Below are positions 8,499 through 18,265 of a stretch of 64,000 nt of DNA, piece by piece. The stretch covers positions 162,336 through 226,335 of the forward strand of contig NZ_FYEB01000008.1 in assembly GCF_900187445.1 (NCBI RefSeq), written 5' to 3'. How positions within the stretch are numbered: the stretch's first letter is position 1; each line of letters begins with the position of its first letter. The notes beneath the pieces were generated by a model. The model was not told the origin of the DNA and searched no databases. It saw only the letters and a program-made list of their open reading frames with translations. Source of the DNA: Pseudomonas sp. Irchel s3b2. GTDB lineage: Bacteria > Pseudomonadota > Gammaproteobacteria > Pseudomonadales > Pseudomonadaceae. The position numbers and the translations under genes are program-made.

Positions 8499-9509
8499 TC
8501 ATTTTGAGAAGATCTCCAGCAATCGTGGCGCTATCTTATCCAGTGGGCGAACTTCCACTGCCGCGTTAATGGCCGCGGCCGCCTTCGGCATGCCATACAC
8601 CGCACTACTTTGTTGGTCCTGAGCGATGGTCAGGTAGCCCTGCTGGCGCATGAGTTTAAGCCCCTGCGCGCCATCGCGCCCCATACCGGTCAGCAGAACG
8701 CCCACGGCGTCACCGCTCCAGTAACTGGCCACACTCTCGAAAAACACATCGATCGAAGGCCGATAGATCTCGTTGACCGGTTCGGCGGTGTAGGCCAGCG
8801 TGCCGTTTTTCAGCAAGCGAATATGATGGTTGGTCCCGGCCAGCAGGACCGTGCCGCTTCGTGGCGGTTCACCTTCCTGGGCCAGACGCACATTCAGGCC
8901 ACTGGCGCTGGCCAGCCATTCGGCCATGCCGGCGGCGAACACCTGATCCACATGCTGGACCAGCACGATGGCCGCCGAAAAGTCTCGTGGCAGGCCCTTG
9001 AGCAGCACTTCCAGCGCCGCCGGCCCGCCAGCGGATGAACCGATGGCCACCAAATGCTGGCGCGAGGACGAGTGGCGGTGCGAGCTCGGCGCCGATCGCA
9101 CCCGATTGCTCTTGTCGCCGATCAGCCAGCCAATGTTCATGATCTTGCGCAGCAGCGGTGCGGCGGCTTCCTGAGGATTGCCACCCCCGATAGCCGGGGT
9201 ATCAACCACATCCAGCGCGCCGTAGCCCATGGCTTCGAACACCCGGTGCACGTTCTGCTCGCGGTCGACAGTGACAATGACTATCGCGCACGGGGTCTCG
9301 GCCATGATTCGCCGGGTCGCTTCCACACCGTCCATCAACGGCATGATCAAATCCATCAGGATCAGATCCGGGGTGTATTCGGTGCAACGTTGCACCGCCT
9401 CGGCCCCATTGCCGGCGACCCAGACCACCTCGTGCGCCGGTTCGAACGCCAAGGCGCGGCGCAAAGCCTCTACCGCTATGGGCATGTCATTGACGATAGC
9501 GATTTTCAT
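8499..9509 (-). CDS. wspF: WspF: CheB-like methylesterase
   Basis: 336 residues. The receiver domain has D53 (LMDLIMP), followed by a linker rich in Ser and His (about 135-150) and a CheB methylesterase domain. The catalytic triad is readable: S159 in GSSAGG, H186 in VQHVD and D279 in GMGRDG. It demethylates the WspA receptor and so damps signalling; loss of WspF in P. fluorescens and P. aeruginosa locks WspR on and gives wrinkly colonies. The frame here is intact. Its ATG overlaps the wspE stop by 4 bases. Confidence 0.96.
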   Translation of the reverse strand: MKIAIVNDMPIAVEALRRALAFEPAHEVVWVAGNGAEAVQRCTEYTPDLILMDLIMPLMDGVEATRRIMAETPCAIVIVTVDREQNVHRVFEAMGYGALDVVDTPAIGGGNPQEAAAPLLRKIMNIGWLIGDKSNRVRSAPSSHRHSSSRQHLVAIGSSAGGPAALEVLLKGLPRDFSAAIVLVQHVDQVFAAGMAEWLASASGLNVRLAQEGEPPRSGTVLLAGTNHHIRLLKNGTLAYTAEPVNEIYRPSIDVFFESVASYWSGDAVGVLLTGMGRDGAQGLKLMRQQGYLTIAQDQQSSAVYGMPKAAAAINAAVEVRPLDKIAPRLLEIFSK

Positions 9510-11794
9510 GCCCGCGCGCCTCCAATGAGCTCAACCACTGCATCCAGCAAAGCGTCATCATGAAAACTCGCTTTGGCTAGATAATAGTCGGCTCCGGCGT
9601 CCAGGCCACGGCGGCGGTCTTCTTCGCGATCCTTGTAGGACACCACCATCACCGGCAGGGATTGCAGGCGATTATCGCGACGCAATAAAGACACCAGCTC
9701 GATGCCATCCATGCGCGGCATGTCGATGTCGGTGATCAGCAGATCGAAATCCTCCGAACGCAGGGCGTTCCAGCCATCCATACCGTCCACCGCCACGGCG
9801 ACGTCATAGCCGCGATTGAGCAGCAATTTGCGCTGCAACTCACGAACGGTCAGCGAGTCGTCCACCACCAGAATCCGTTTACGCGCCGCTTCGACGGCCA
9901 GATTGGCGTGTCGGGCAATGCGCTCCAGACGCCCGGTATTGAGCAGTTTGTCCACCGAACGCAGCATGTCTTCGACGTCGACGATCAGCACCACCGAGCC
10001 GTCATCGAGCAAGGCCCCGGCGGAAATGTCCTGCACCTTGCCCAGGCGCTCGTCCAGCGGCAGCACCACCAACGTCCGTTCGCCGATAAACCGCTCGACT
10101 GCCACCCCGTAAATGACATCTCGCTCGCGGATGACCACGACTTTCAGGGTCTGCGCGCTGTTCTGGCTCGCCGGGCGATTTAACAGCTGAGTGGCGGCGA
10201 CCAGCCCGACATGCCGACCTTCATGCCAGAAGTGCTGCCGGCCTTCGACCTGCACAATATCCTCCGGCTCCAGGTCGCACATGCGCTCGATGTGCGCCAG
10301 CGGGAAGGCATACGCCTCGTCACCGACTTCCACCACCAGACTGCGCACCACCGACAGCGTCAGCGGCACTTGCAGATGAAAGCGACTTCCCTCACCCGCT
10401 GTCTGCTCCAGCACCACGGCGCCGCGCAACTGACGGACCATGTGCTGAACCGCATCCAGCCCGACGCCGCGTCCGGAAACTTCGGTAACCGCGTCGCGCA
10501 GGCTGAATCCCGGCAGAAACAGGAACGTCAGCAGCTCTTCTTCGCTCAACTGGGCGGCGGTCTCGGCTGGGGATAACTGCCGCTCGACGATGTTGCGACG
10601 GAGCTTTTCCAGGTCGACGCCATTGCCATCATCGCTGAGCTCCAACACCAGCAGACCGGCTTGATGGGACGCGCGCAAACGGATCAGGCCTTCCTCCGGT
10701 TTACCGGCCAATAGTCGTTGTTCCCGGGTTTCGATGCCGTGATCCACCGCATTACGCAGCAGGTGCGTCAGCGGCGCTTCGAGTTTTTCCAGTACGTCGC
10801 GGTCGACTTGAGTCTTATCGCCCTCGATCTCCAACCGCACCTGTTTGCCAAGGCTGCGACCGAGATCGCGGACCATGCGCACTTGCCCGCTCAGCACATC
10901 GGCGAATGGGCGCATGCGACAGGCCAGCGCCGTGTCATACAACACCTGCGCCCGCTGGCTGGCGTGCCAGGCGAATTCATCCAGTTCGGCGTTTTTTTCC
11001 ACCAGCAATTGCTGGGACTCGGCCAGCAATCGGCGGGCATCGCCTAAGGCTTCCTGAGCTTCGAGACTCAAGGCATGGTTCTTAAGATGAACGTTGAGAC
11101 TTTCCAGCGCCCGCAGGCCGTTGCTCTGCATGCGTTTAAGGCGCTGCATAGTCGCCAGATGCGGCTTGAGCCGCTGGGTTTCCACCAAGGACTTGCTCGA
11201 CAGGTCGAGCAGGCTGTTCAAGCGCTCGGCCGTGACGCGCAATACACGTTCGCCACTTTCGGTGGTGCGTTTAGCCATGGGCGCTGGCTCGGCGGCCGCG
11301 GCCGGGGGGGCTTCGGTGGCGGTCGGCATGGGCGGCTCAACCTTGGGCGTCGGCGGTTCCAGCTGAAGTTCTGCCATCGGCGGCGTCATGGGAGCAGTGG
11401 CCGCCATGTGATCAAGCAACCGTCCCATCAAGACGACGTAAGCGTCGATATCCGCAGGCGCTGGAGCATTGCTCGGCGTCGCAATCCGCATCAGCAGATC
11501 GGTGCCTTGCAACAGTGCATCAATGTGTTCGGGCCGCAGGTACAGGCGCCCTTCCTGGGCGCTGACCAGGTAATCTTCCATCACATGGGCGACGCTGACC
11601 CCGGCATCGACACCGACAATCCGTGCCGCGCCCTTGAGCGAATGGGCCGCGCGCATGCACGACTCAAGGTAATCGGCCTGTGTTGGATCGCGCTCAAGCG
11701 CCAGCAGACCGGCGCTCAGCACCAGGGTCTGGGCCTCGGCTTCGAGGCTGAACAGCTCCAGCAAAGAGGCGTCACGCATTTGCTCGGGGGTCAT
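9506..11794 (-). CDS. wspE: WspE: CheA-type hybrid histidine kinase/response regulator
   Basis: 762 residues in CheA-CheY order. An Hpt domain has phospho-accepting H51 (RAAHSLKGAARIVG). A Pro/Ala-rich linker follows (about 130-175, many PP and AA), then dimerisation and HATPase domains (LRNAVDHGIE N-box; DDGNGVD; GRGVGLDAV), a CheW-like regulatory domain, and a C-terminal receiver with LLITDIDMPRMDG. It autophosphorylates in response to WspA and passes phosphate to WspR and WspF. It overlaps both neighbours by 4 bases. Confidence 0.96.
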   Translation of the reverse strand: MTPEQMRDASLLELFSLEAEAQTLVLSAGLLALERDPTQADYLESCMRAAHSLKGAARIVGVDAGVSVAHVMEDYLVSAQEGRLYLRPEHIDALLQGTDLLMRIATPSNAPAPADIDAYVVLMGRLLDHMAATAPMTPPMAELQLEPPTPKVEPPMPTATEAPPAAAAEPAPMAKRTTESGERVLRVTAERLNSLLDLSSKSLVETQRLKPHLATMQRLKRMQSNGLRALESLNVHLKNHALSLEAQEALGDARRLLAESQQLLVEKNAELDEFAWHASQRAQVLYDTALACRMRPFADVLSGQVRMVRDLGRSLGKQVRLEIEGDKTQVDRDVLEKLEAPLTHLLRNAVDHGIETREQRLLAGKPEEGLIRLRASHQAGLLVLELSDDGNGVDLEKLRRNIVERQLSPAETAAQLSEEELLTFLFLPGFSLRDAVTEVSGRGVGLDAVQHMVRQLRGAVVLEQTAGEGSRFHLQVPLTLSVVRSLVVEVGDEAYAFPLAHIERMCDLEPEDIVQVEGRQHFWHEGRHVGLVAATQLLNRPASQNSAQTLKVVVIRERDVIYGVAVERFIGERTLVVLPLDERLGKVQDISAGALLDDGSVVLIVDVEDMLRSVDKLLNTGRLERIARHANLAVEAARKRILVVDDSLTVRELQRKLLLNRGYDVAVAVDGMDGWNALRSEDFDLLITDIDMPRMDGIELVSLLRRDNRLQSLPVMVVSYKDREEDRRRGLDAGADYYLAKASFHDDALLDAVVELIGGARA

Positions 11795-12474
11795 GTGAGG
11801 CTCCGGGTCACGGCGGACAGCAGCTGTTCTTCATCCAGCCAACGCAGGCTGCGACCTCTGAATTGCAAGACGCCACGGGTGTATTTGGCGCTGGCCTGGG
11901 TGCCGGACCGGGACGCCGCATCGAGAATGCGCTCGTCGATGGCGTGAATCCCGTCCACCTCGTCCACCGGCACCACCACCGGCCCGCCATGGGCAGCGAT
12001 GATCAGCATCCGCGGCATCACCCGCGCGCCGGACGCTACGCCACTGGTGCCGTCGAGCCCCAGCAGCTCCACCAGCGACAGGCACGCCACCAAGGCACCG
12101 CGCACATTCGCCACGCCGAGCAACGCCCGGGAGCGCTGATGCGGCAAGGAGTGAATCGCCTGCAGCGGCGCCACTTCGACCAGGCTGCGAGTGGCCAGGC
12201 CCAGCCATTCTTCGCCGAGGCGAAACATCAGCAGCGAGCGGGTTTTCACATCGCTCCCGGCCACTGTGGAAACTTGCTCGCGGTCGTCCTGCTGCAACGC
12301 ATAGCGGTCGAGCAAGCGTGTGGCGGCAGCCGAATACACCGCACAGTTGCGGCAATGAATGTGCTCGATCAGCAATGGGCAGGACTTGTCGCCGTGGATA
12401 CCGATGCGGTTCCAGCAGTCATCGATGGCCCGGGCATCTTCATGGGTGACGCTCAAGGTGTCGGCGGCGTTCAT
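11791..12474 (-). CDS. wspD: WspD: CheW-like coupling protein
   Basis: 227 residues. After an N-terminal segment with cysteines (HIHCRNCAVY, about residues 38-47) comes a CheW domain (FRLGEEWLGLATRSLVEVAPL ... RGALVACLSLVELLG). It couples the WspA receptor to the WspE kinase. Its length exceeds that of simple CheW proteins because of the N-terminal extension, which is usual for WspD. It overlaps wspC and wspE by 4 bases each. Confidence 0.93.
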   Translation of the reverse strand: MNAADTLSVTHEDARAIDDCWNRIGIHGDKSCPLLIEHIHCRNCAVYSAAATRLLDRYALQQDDREQVSTVAGSDVKTRSLLMFRLGEEWLGLATRSLVEVAPLQAIHSLPHQRSRALLGVANVRGALVACLSLVELLGLDGTSGVASGARVMPRMLIIAAHGGPVVVPVDEVDGIHAIDERILDAASRSGTQASAKYTRGVLQFRGRSLRWLDEEQLLSAVTRSLT

Positions 12475-13757
12475 CGTTTACGCTCACTGTCAGCGGCGCG
12501 CTCGCTGCGGGCGGCGCGGGCCTGCAATCGTCTGGCACCGGCCGTGTCGCCCTGAGACTGGAGCAAGGCGGCCAAGTGCATCAATGCGTCGGGGTGTTGC
12601 GGTTCGAGGTACAACGCCTTGCGATAAAAGCCCTGGGCCTCGAGCGCGCTGCCAGCGACATCGCTGAGCAGCCCCAGCCAATAGAACACCTGGGCCACCG
12701 GCTCGTGACGGCGCAAAAAACTTTCACACGCGACGCGGGCCTCGGCGCTTTTGCCTTCGTTGGCCAGCGCGGCGATGTTCACCAGTAGCGCGGCAGCCTC
12801 TGAAGGGGTGGCCTGCGAAGGCGTGGCTTTGGCCGCCTGAGGCATCGGGACGACCGTCGCAAAAGGCCGACTGCGCACCGGCGGCGGTATTACGCCGCGC
12901 ACCGGTTGTTGCACCGGCAGCGGCAATGGCGTCGGCACGAAGGTCGCGAGTGGCTCGGGCGCACTTTGACGACTGAAGGCAAACGAATGCGCGATACCAA
13001 TCGAGCGCATGCCGAAACGCCCCAGCAGACTGCCCTCCGCCGGGCCGATAAACAGCACGCCGTCGACGTGGGTCAGGCGCTTGAGCACTTCGAACACTTG
13101 CTGCTGGGTCGGCTGATCGAAATAGATCAGCAAATTGCGGCAGAACACGAAGTCATAAGGTGGCTCACTGGCCAGCAACGCCGGATCCAGCAGATTGCCG
13201 ACCTGCAAGCGCACCTGCTCAAGCACACGCCCGCTGAGGCGATAGTTGTCGTTTTCAGCCGTGAAATGTCGCTCGCGAAAGTCGATGTCCTGACCACGAA
13301 ACGAATTCTTGCCATACAGCGCGAGCCTGGCCTTTTCCACCGACAGCGGGCTGACATCCATGGCGTCGACCTTGAACTGGTGGGGCGCCAGCCCGGCATC
13401 GAGCAATGCCATGGCGATGGAGTACGGTTCTTCGCCGGTGGAGCACGGCAGGCTGAGAATCCGCAGGGCGCGCATGTTATTGATCGCCGCCAGCCGCTTG
13501 GCCGCCAGTTTCGCCAGCGTGGCGAAGGATTCCGGGTAACGAAAAAACCAGGTCTCGGGGACGATCACCGCTTCGATCAGCGCCTGTTGTTCGTCGCGCG
13601 AGCCCAGCAAGGTGTGCCAGTACTCATCGGCCGTCAGCGCCCGCGCCGCCGTGCAGCGCTGGCGCACCGCGCGTTCGATGATCGCCGGGCCGACCGAGCC
13701 CACATCGAGGCCTATACGTTCTTTGAGGAAATCGAAAAACCTTTGATCGTTGCTCAT
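12471..13757 (-). CDS. wspC: WspC: CheR methyltransferase with C-terminal TPR region
   Basis: 428 residues. The first ~270 form a CheR methyltransferase: an N-terminal helical part, a SAM-binding stretch (LRILSLPCSTGEEPYSIAMAL) and the NLLDPALL and FCRNLLIYFD motifs. After a Pro-rich linker (about 285-320), residues ~330-428 form tetratricopeptide-type helices (ARVACESFLRRHEP, FYWLGLL, AQGFYRKALYLEP, ALMHLAALLQSQG). It methylates glutamates of WspA using SAM, opposing WspF. Overlaps of 4 bases join it to wspB and wspD. Confidence 0.95.
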   Translation of the reverse strand: MSNDQRFFDFLKERIGLDVGSVGPAIIERAVRQRCTAARALTADEYWHTLLGSRDEQQALIEAVIVPETWFFRYPESFATLAKLAAKRLAAINNMRALRILSLPCSTGEEPYSIAMALLDAGLAPHQFKVDAMDVSPLSVEKARLALYGKNSFRGQDIDFRERHFTAENDNYRLSGRVLEQVRLQVGNLLDPALLASEPPYDFVFCRNLLIYFDQPTQQQVFEVLKRLTHVDGVLFIGPAEGSLLGRFGMRSIGIAHSFAFSRQSAPEPLATFVPTPLPLPVQQPVRGVIPPPVRSRPFATVVPMPQAAKATPSQATPSEAAALLVNIAALANEGKSAEARVACESFLRRHEPVAQVFYWLGLLSDVAGSALEAQGFYRKALYLEPQHPDALMHLAALLQSQGDTAGARRLQARAARSERAADSERKR

Positions 13758-14290
13758 CCCTGCTCCTCAAACTGCGCCAGGTCCAACGGCGGCGAGGGAA
13801 ACAACAAGGCGCGGACCTGTTCGTCCAGCAAATCGGCAACCCGCACCCATTGCAGTAAACCCTGGGCATCTTCGCGCACCGGCCCGAGGTACGGCGCCTG
13901 GCGATTGTCCAGGCCATAAGGCTGAAAGTCCGCCGGGTTGCAGCGCAACGTATCGGTGGCCTGCTCCAGAATCAGCCCGAGCAATTGCGCAGGCGTCGCC
14001 TCGTCCGGCCGATAATGCACCAGCACCAGCCGCGTGCTGGTGCGGGCCTGGGCCGGTTGGCCGAACGTCAGGGCACTGAGGTCGATCACCGGCACCACCG
14101 CGCCGCGCCAGGCGAACACCCCGGCCACCCAGTCCGGCGCCTGGGGAATGGGTTTCAACGGCAGCTGCGGCAGCACTTCGGCCACCTCGATGGCCTGCAA
14201 GGCGAAACGCTCGTTGCCGATGCGGAATACCAGAAACAACGACTGTTTCGCCGGCATCACCGTGCCGCGTTTGGCCGCAAGTTCGCTCAT
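13754..14290 (-). CDS. wspB: WspB: CheW-like coupling protein
   Basis: 178 residues, almost all one CheW domain (LVFRIGNERFALQAIEVAEVLP ... WRGAVVPVIDLSALTFG). It is the second coupling protein of the Wsp complex and helps hold WspA with WspE. Its ATG shares one base with the wspA stop (TGATG) and its end overlaps wspC by 4 bases, so it sits in one continuous translational unit. Confidence 0.94.
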   Translation of the reverse strand: MSELAAKRGTVMPAKQSLFLVFRIGNERFALQAIEVAEVLPQLPLKPIPQAPDWVAGVFAWRGAVVPVIDLSALTFGQPAQARTSTRLVLVHYRPDEATPAQLLGLILEQATDTLRCNPADFQPYGLDNRQAPYLGPVREDAQGLLQWVRVADLLDEQVRALLFPSPPLDLAQFEEQG

Positions 14291-15912
14291 CAGACTTTAA
14301 ATCGCGAGACGCCGCCACGCAGCCCTACGGCCACCTGGCTCAGTTCATCGATAGCGAAACTGGCCTGACGCAGGGACTCGACGGTCTGGCTGCTGGCATC
14401 GCCCAACTGCACCAGTGCGTGGTTGATCTGCTCGGCGCCGGTGGCCTGGGCCTGCATGCCTTCGTTGACCATCAACACCCGTGGTGCCAGCGCCTGAACC
14501 TGATGGATGATCTGCGACAGCTGCTCGCCCACCGACTGCACCTCGGACATGCCACGACGCACTTCTTCGGAAAACTTGTCCATGCCCATGACCCCGGCCG
14601 ACACCGCCGACTGGATTTCACGCACCATCTGCTCGATGTCGTAGGTGGCCACAGCGGTCTGGTCCGCCAGACGCCGCACTTCGGTGGCGACCACGGCAAA
14701 CCCGCGACCATACTCACCGGCCTTCTCGGCTTCGATCGCGGCGTTCAGGGACAACAGGTTGGTCTGGTCGGCGACTTTGACAATGGTCACCACCACCTGA
14801 TTGATGTTGCCGGCCTTCTCGTTGAGGATCGCCAGTTTGGCGTTCACCAGATCCGCCGCGCCCATCACCGAGTGCATGGTGTCTTCCATGCGCGCCAGGC
14901 CTTGCTGACCGGAACCGGCCAGCACCGACGCCTGATCGGCGGCGGTGGAGACTTCGGTCATGGTGCGCACCAGATCCCGCGAGGTGGCGGCAATTTCACG
15001 CGATGTCGCGCCGATCTCGGTGGTGGTGGCCGCGGTTTCGGTGGCGGTGGCCTGCTGCTGCTTGGACGTCGCGGCGATTTCCGTAACCGACGTGGTGACC
15101 TGCACCGAGGAGCGCTGCGCCTGGGATACCAGCGAGGTGAGCTCGGTCATCATGTCGTTGAAGCCGGTTTCCACCGCGCCGAACTCGTCCTTGCGATCAA
15201 GATCCAGGCGACTGCTGAGATCGCCCGTGCGCATGACTTCGAGAATATCCACGATGCGATTCATCGGCGCCATGATCGCGCGCATCAGCAGCAGACCGCA
15301 GAGGCCGGCGACGATGATCGCCACCAGCAAAGAGAGGCCCATGCTGATTTTGGCGGTTGTCACTGCGTCACCAATGGCCAGCGTGGATTCTTCAGCCAGA
15401 TTGTGATTATGCTCGATGAGGCTGTTCAACTGCTTGCGCCCATTAACCCAAGCCGGGGTGAGCTTTTGCTCCAGGGCAAGACGCGCTGGTTCGTACTCTT
15501 TGCGCTGATAGAGGTCGATGACGTTCGTCAGTTCTTGATTGAAGAGCTGATGGTACGCTTCGAATTTGTCGAATGTGGCCTGATCTTCCGGTGTGAAAAT
15601 GGTCTTGCGGTAGCTGGCCATCTGTTCGTTCAAGCGCTCTTCGAAGCTCTTGTACATAGCGTGATCGGCGGGTGTTATTTCGCGACGCCCGGAAAGGCCG
15701 ACAATCTGCTGGGTCAGGTTGTAACTGTCGACCCAGGCACCGCGCATCATCGAACTGAAATACACCCCGGGCACCGCATCGGTGCGGACCCTGTCTGCGC
15801 CGGCGTCGATCTTCATCAGCCGGGAAAAGGACACCACGACCATCAACAGCATGATCGCGATAATTACCGCAAAGCTCGCCAAAATGCGTTGGCGCAACGT
15901 CCAGTTCTTCAC
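14290..15912 (-). CDS. wspA: WspA: methyl-accepting surface-sensing receptor
   Basis: 540 residues. TM1 is at about 9-30 (ILASFAVIIAIMLLMVVVSF), followed by a four-helix-type periplasmic domain (about 31-190), TM2 (about 190-212), a HAMP domain (to about 265) and a long cytoplasmic signalling coiled coil whose tip reads DQTNLLSLNAAIEAEKAGEYGRGFAVVA. It is the receptor of the Wsp system, reported to respond to surface contact or envelope stress. It is the first gene of wspABCDEFR on the minus strand; the promoter should lie in the 50-bp stretch before the nested palindrome at 15965. Confidence 0.96.
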   Translation of the reverse strand: MKNWTLRQRILASFAVIIAIMLLMVVVSFSRLMKIDAGADRVRTDAVPGVYFSSMMRGAWVDSYNLTQQIVGLSGRREITPADHAMYKSFEERLNEQMASYRKTIFTPEDQATFDKFEAYHQLFNQELTNVIDLYQRKEYEPARLALEQKLTPAWVNGRKQLNSLIEHNHNLAEESTLAIGDAVTTAKISMGLSLLVAIIVAGLCGLLLMRAIMAPMNRIVDILEVMRTGDLSSRLDLDRKDEFGAVETGFNDMMTELTSLVSQAQRSSVQVTTSVTEIAATSKQQQATATETAATTTEIGATSREIAATSRDLVRTMTEVSTAADQASVLAGSGQQGLARMEDTMHSVMGAADLVNAKLAILNEKAGNINQVVVTIVKVADQTNLLSLNAAIEAEKAGEYGRGFAVVATEVRRLADQTAVATYDIEQMVREIQSAVSAGVMGMDKFSEEVRRGMSEVQSVGEQLSQIIHQVQALAPRVLMVNEGMQAQATGAEQINHALVQLGDASSQTVESLRQASFAIDELSQVAVGLRGGVSRFKV

Positions 15913-15964
15913 AGTCAGTCCTCGGTGCGGTTCAAATTGCGGGGGAGTATAGCCGAGGGCCTAT

Positions 15965-16139
15965 AGAAGCGGGCTTGCCCTAATGCAGTCAGTTAAGAGA
16001 TAGAACAAGCGATGAGTAACCTGTGGCGAGGGAGCTTGCTCCCGCTGGGCCGCGAAGCGGCCCCCCTTATCCCCAGAGCAAGCTCCCTCGCCACAGGTTC
16101 AGTATCACGCTTAACTGACTGGCATTGGGGCAAGCCCGC
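15965..16139. repeat. Nested palindrome: one REP-like palindrome inside another
   Basis: The outer arms (15965-15997 and 16110-16139) match over about 30 bases with one mismatch and one indel (GCGGGCTTGCCC, then AATGC, then CAGTCAGTTAAG). Inside them is a perfect 24-bp inverted repeat, 16018-16041 against 16076-16099, with core GTGGCGAGGGAGCTTGCTC, a different Pseudomonas REP type. The arrangement suggests that the inner unit landed in the loop of the outer one. Confidence 0.9.
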
Positions 16140-16181
16140 TCCTACAGCATTAAGGCTTGCCCACGAAGGCGGCCTAAAGAC

Positions 16182-16874
16182 CTACACCGAAACCTGCCGC
16201 ACCTGCTTCTCCAGCTCTGCCTTCAACCCCGGCTCCAGCTTCAACTGCCGCGCCAATTCGTCGAGGTAGGACTTCTCCATGAAGTTCTCCTCATCCACCA
16301 GCATCACACTGGCGATGTACATTTCAGCCGCCATTTCCGGCGTGCTGGCGGCGCGGGCGACGTCTGTCGGGTCCAGCGGTTTGTTGAGTTCGGCGTGCAG
16401 CCAGTGTTGCAGTTCCTGATCGTTGTCGAGTTTGCTGAACTCGCCTTCGATCAATTGGCGCTCACGCTCATCGACATGACCGTCAGCCTTGGCCGCGGCC
16501 ACCAACGCCTTGAGAATCGCCTGGCTGTGCTGCTCGACTTGCGCGGGCGGTAGACGGTCGAGGGTTTGCGGTTCGGTTTGGGGGGCGGTGCCCTGTTGGG
16601 CCTGCCAGTTGCCGTACGCTTTGTAGGCAATCACGCCCAATGCCGCAAGGCCGCCATAAATCGCGACCTTGCCGCCGACTTTGCGCGCCTTCTTGTTACC
16701 GAGCAGCAAACCCATCGCGCCAGCCGCCAATGCACCGCCGCCCGCCCCCGACATCAGGCTGCCGAGGCCGCCCGAAACACCGCTGAAGCCTTTTTTCTGG
16801 ACACCGCCGGCCTTGTTCTGCAACAGATCCTGACCGGATCTGAGTAATTGATCGAGCAATCCACGGGTATTCAT
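16182..16874 (-). CDS. DUF533/TerB-like inner-membrane protein (YebE-type)
   Basis: 230 residues from ATG at 16874, which is preceded by GGAGA; an upstream in-frame Met at 17042 has no support and would add an unlikely 56-residue leader. The N-terminal part is glycine rich (FSGVSGGLGSLMSGAGGGALAAGAMGLLLG, about 29-58) with a membrane-spanning stretch near 65-85 (VAIYGGLAALGVIAYKAY). The C-terminal ~120 residues are a TerB-like helical domain (ALVAAAKADGHVDERERQLIEGE). This matches DUF533 proteins, which are of unknown function. It is divergently transcribed from the ydcS-like gene. Confidence 0.85.
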   Translation of the reverse strand: MNTRGLLDQLLRSGQDLLQNKAGGVQKKGFSGVSGGLGSLMSGAGGGALAAGAMGLLLGNKKARKVGGKVAIYGGLAALGVIAYKAYGNWQAQQGTAPQTEPQTLDRLPPAQVEQHSQAILKALVAAAKADGHVDERERQLIEGEFSKLDNDQELQHWLHAELNKPLDPTDVARAASTPEMAAEMYIASVMLVDEENFMEKSYLDELARQLKLEPGLKAELEKQVRQVSV

Positions 16875-17099
16875 TTTGCTGTCTCCACGAATTCGGGTTA
16901 ACCGGATCTTTAAGGCCATCAGCCTAGATCGAAAGTGCCCGACGCCTCTTCGCGAGAGTGCTTCCAGATGTTGCTCACTTTGCGGCAAACGGGTGGGAAC
17001 GCCTCTCACAAAGCGCACTAAGCTAAATAACAAGCCGCACACGGCGCATCACCCCGTTCAGCACTGCCCCGACCATAATTTAAAGAAGAGGGTTTACCC

Positions 17100-18251
17100 A
17101 TGCTTGTGCACAAGACCGCACTGCTCAGTGCAATCACCACAGCACTGCTGGCCAGCGCCAGCTTGCAGGCCGCCGAACCGCTGAAAGCCGTCGGTGCCGG
17201 CGAAGGTCAGCTGGATATCGTCGCCTGGCCTGGCTATATCGAGCGGGGCGAAACCGACAAAGCCTACGACTGGGTGACCAGTTTCGAGAAGGAAACCGGC
17301 TGCAAGGTCAACGTCAAGACGGCCGGCACGTCCGACGAAATGGTCAGCCTGATGACCAAGGGCGGTTACGACTTGGTGACGGCGTCCGGCGACGCCTCCC
17401 TGCGCCTGATCGCCGGCAAACGTGTGCAACCGATCAACACCGCACTGATCCCCAATTGGAAGAATCTCGACCCGCGCCTGAAGGATGCACCGTGGTATGT
17501 GGTCGACAAACAGACCTACGGCACTCCCTATCAGTGGGGTCCGAATGTGCTGATGTACAACACCAAGGTGTTCACGCAACCGCCGACCAGTTGGGGCGTA
17601 CTGTTCGAAGAGCAGAAGCTGTCCGACGGCAAATCCAACAAGGGCCGCATACAAGCGTATGACGGCCCGATCTATATCGCGGACGCGGCGCTGTACCTGA
17701 AAACCGCCAAGCCGGAACTGGGTATCACGGATCCGTACTTGCTCGACGAAAAACAATACAAGGCCGCTCTCGACTTGCTGCGCGCCCAGCAAAAGTTGAT
17801 CCATCGCTACTGGCACGATACCACCGTGCAAATGAGTGACTTCAAGAACGAAGGCGTAGTGGCGTCCAGCTCCTGGCCCTATCAGGTCAACGGCCTGATG
17901 AACGAGAAACAGCCAGTCGCCTCGACCATCCCGAAAGAAGGCGCCACCGGATGGGCCGACACCACCATGTTGCACGCCGAAGCCAAACACCCGAACTGCG
18001 CTTACAAGTGGATGAACTGGTCGCTCACGCCAAAGGTCCAGGGCGATGTGTCCGCCTGGTTCGGCTCGCTGCCGGCGGTCCCTGCGGCATGTAAGGAAAG
18101 CGAATTATTGGGCGCCGAAGGTTGCAAGACCAACGGTTTCGACCAGTTCGACAAGATCGCCTTCTGGAAAACCCCGCAGGCTGAGGGCGGCAAGTTTGTG
18201 CCTTATAGCCGCTGGACCCAGGATTACATTGCGATTATGGGCGGTCGTTAA
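17100..18251 (+). CDS. ydcS: Periplasmic polyamine-type substrate-binding protein (YdcS/PotD-like)
   Basis: 383 residues with a Sec signal peptide ending at about residue 25 (LLASASLQAAE). The mature part is a PotD/SpuD-type solute-binding fold: LDIVAWPGYIERG at the start, YDLVTASGDASLRLI, YGTPYQWGPNVLMYNTKVF and a W-rich C-terminus. It binds a polyamine or related compound in the periplasm and delivers it to the YdcTUV transporter downstream. Together with the ydcW-type dehydrogenase the cluster mirrors enterobacterial ydcSTUVW. The gap to ydcT (195 bp) holds a GTTCCCACGC palindrome, which may set higher expression of this first gene. Confidence 0.88.
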   Translation: MLVHKTALLSAITTALLASASLQAAEPLKAVGAGEGQLDIVAWPGYIERGETDKAYDWVTSFEKETGCKVNVKTAGTSDEMVSLMTKGGYDLVTASGDASLRLIAGKRVQPINTALIPNWKNLDPRLKDAPWYVVDKQTYGTPYQWGPNVLMYNTKVFTQPPTSWGVLFEEQKLSDGKSNKGRIQAYDGPIYIADAALYLKTAKPELGITDPYLLDEKQYKAALDLLRAQQKLIHRYWHDTTVQMSDFKNEGVVASSSWPYQVNGLMNEKQPVASTIPKEGATGWADTTMLHAEAKHPNCAYKWMNWSLTPKVQGDVSAWFGSLPAVPAACKESELLGAEGCKTNGFDQFDKIAFWKTPQAEGGKFVPYSRWTQDYIAIMGGR

Positions 18252-18265
18252 GCCCTCTTGAGGCT

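Noticed and set aside
8499..9509. Possible loss-of-function lesion in wspF (as in wrinkly-spreader mutants)
   Set aside because: The frame is intact and the CheB triad S159, H186 and D279 and receiver D53 are all present.
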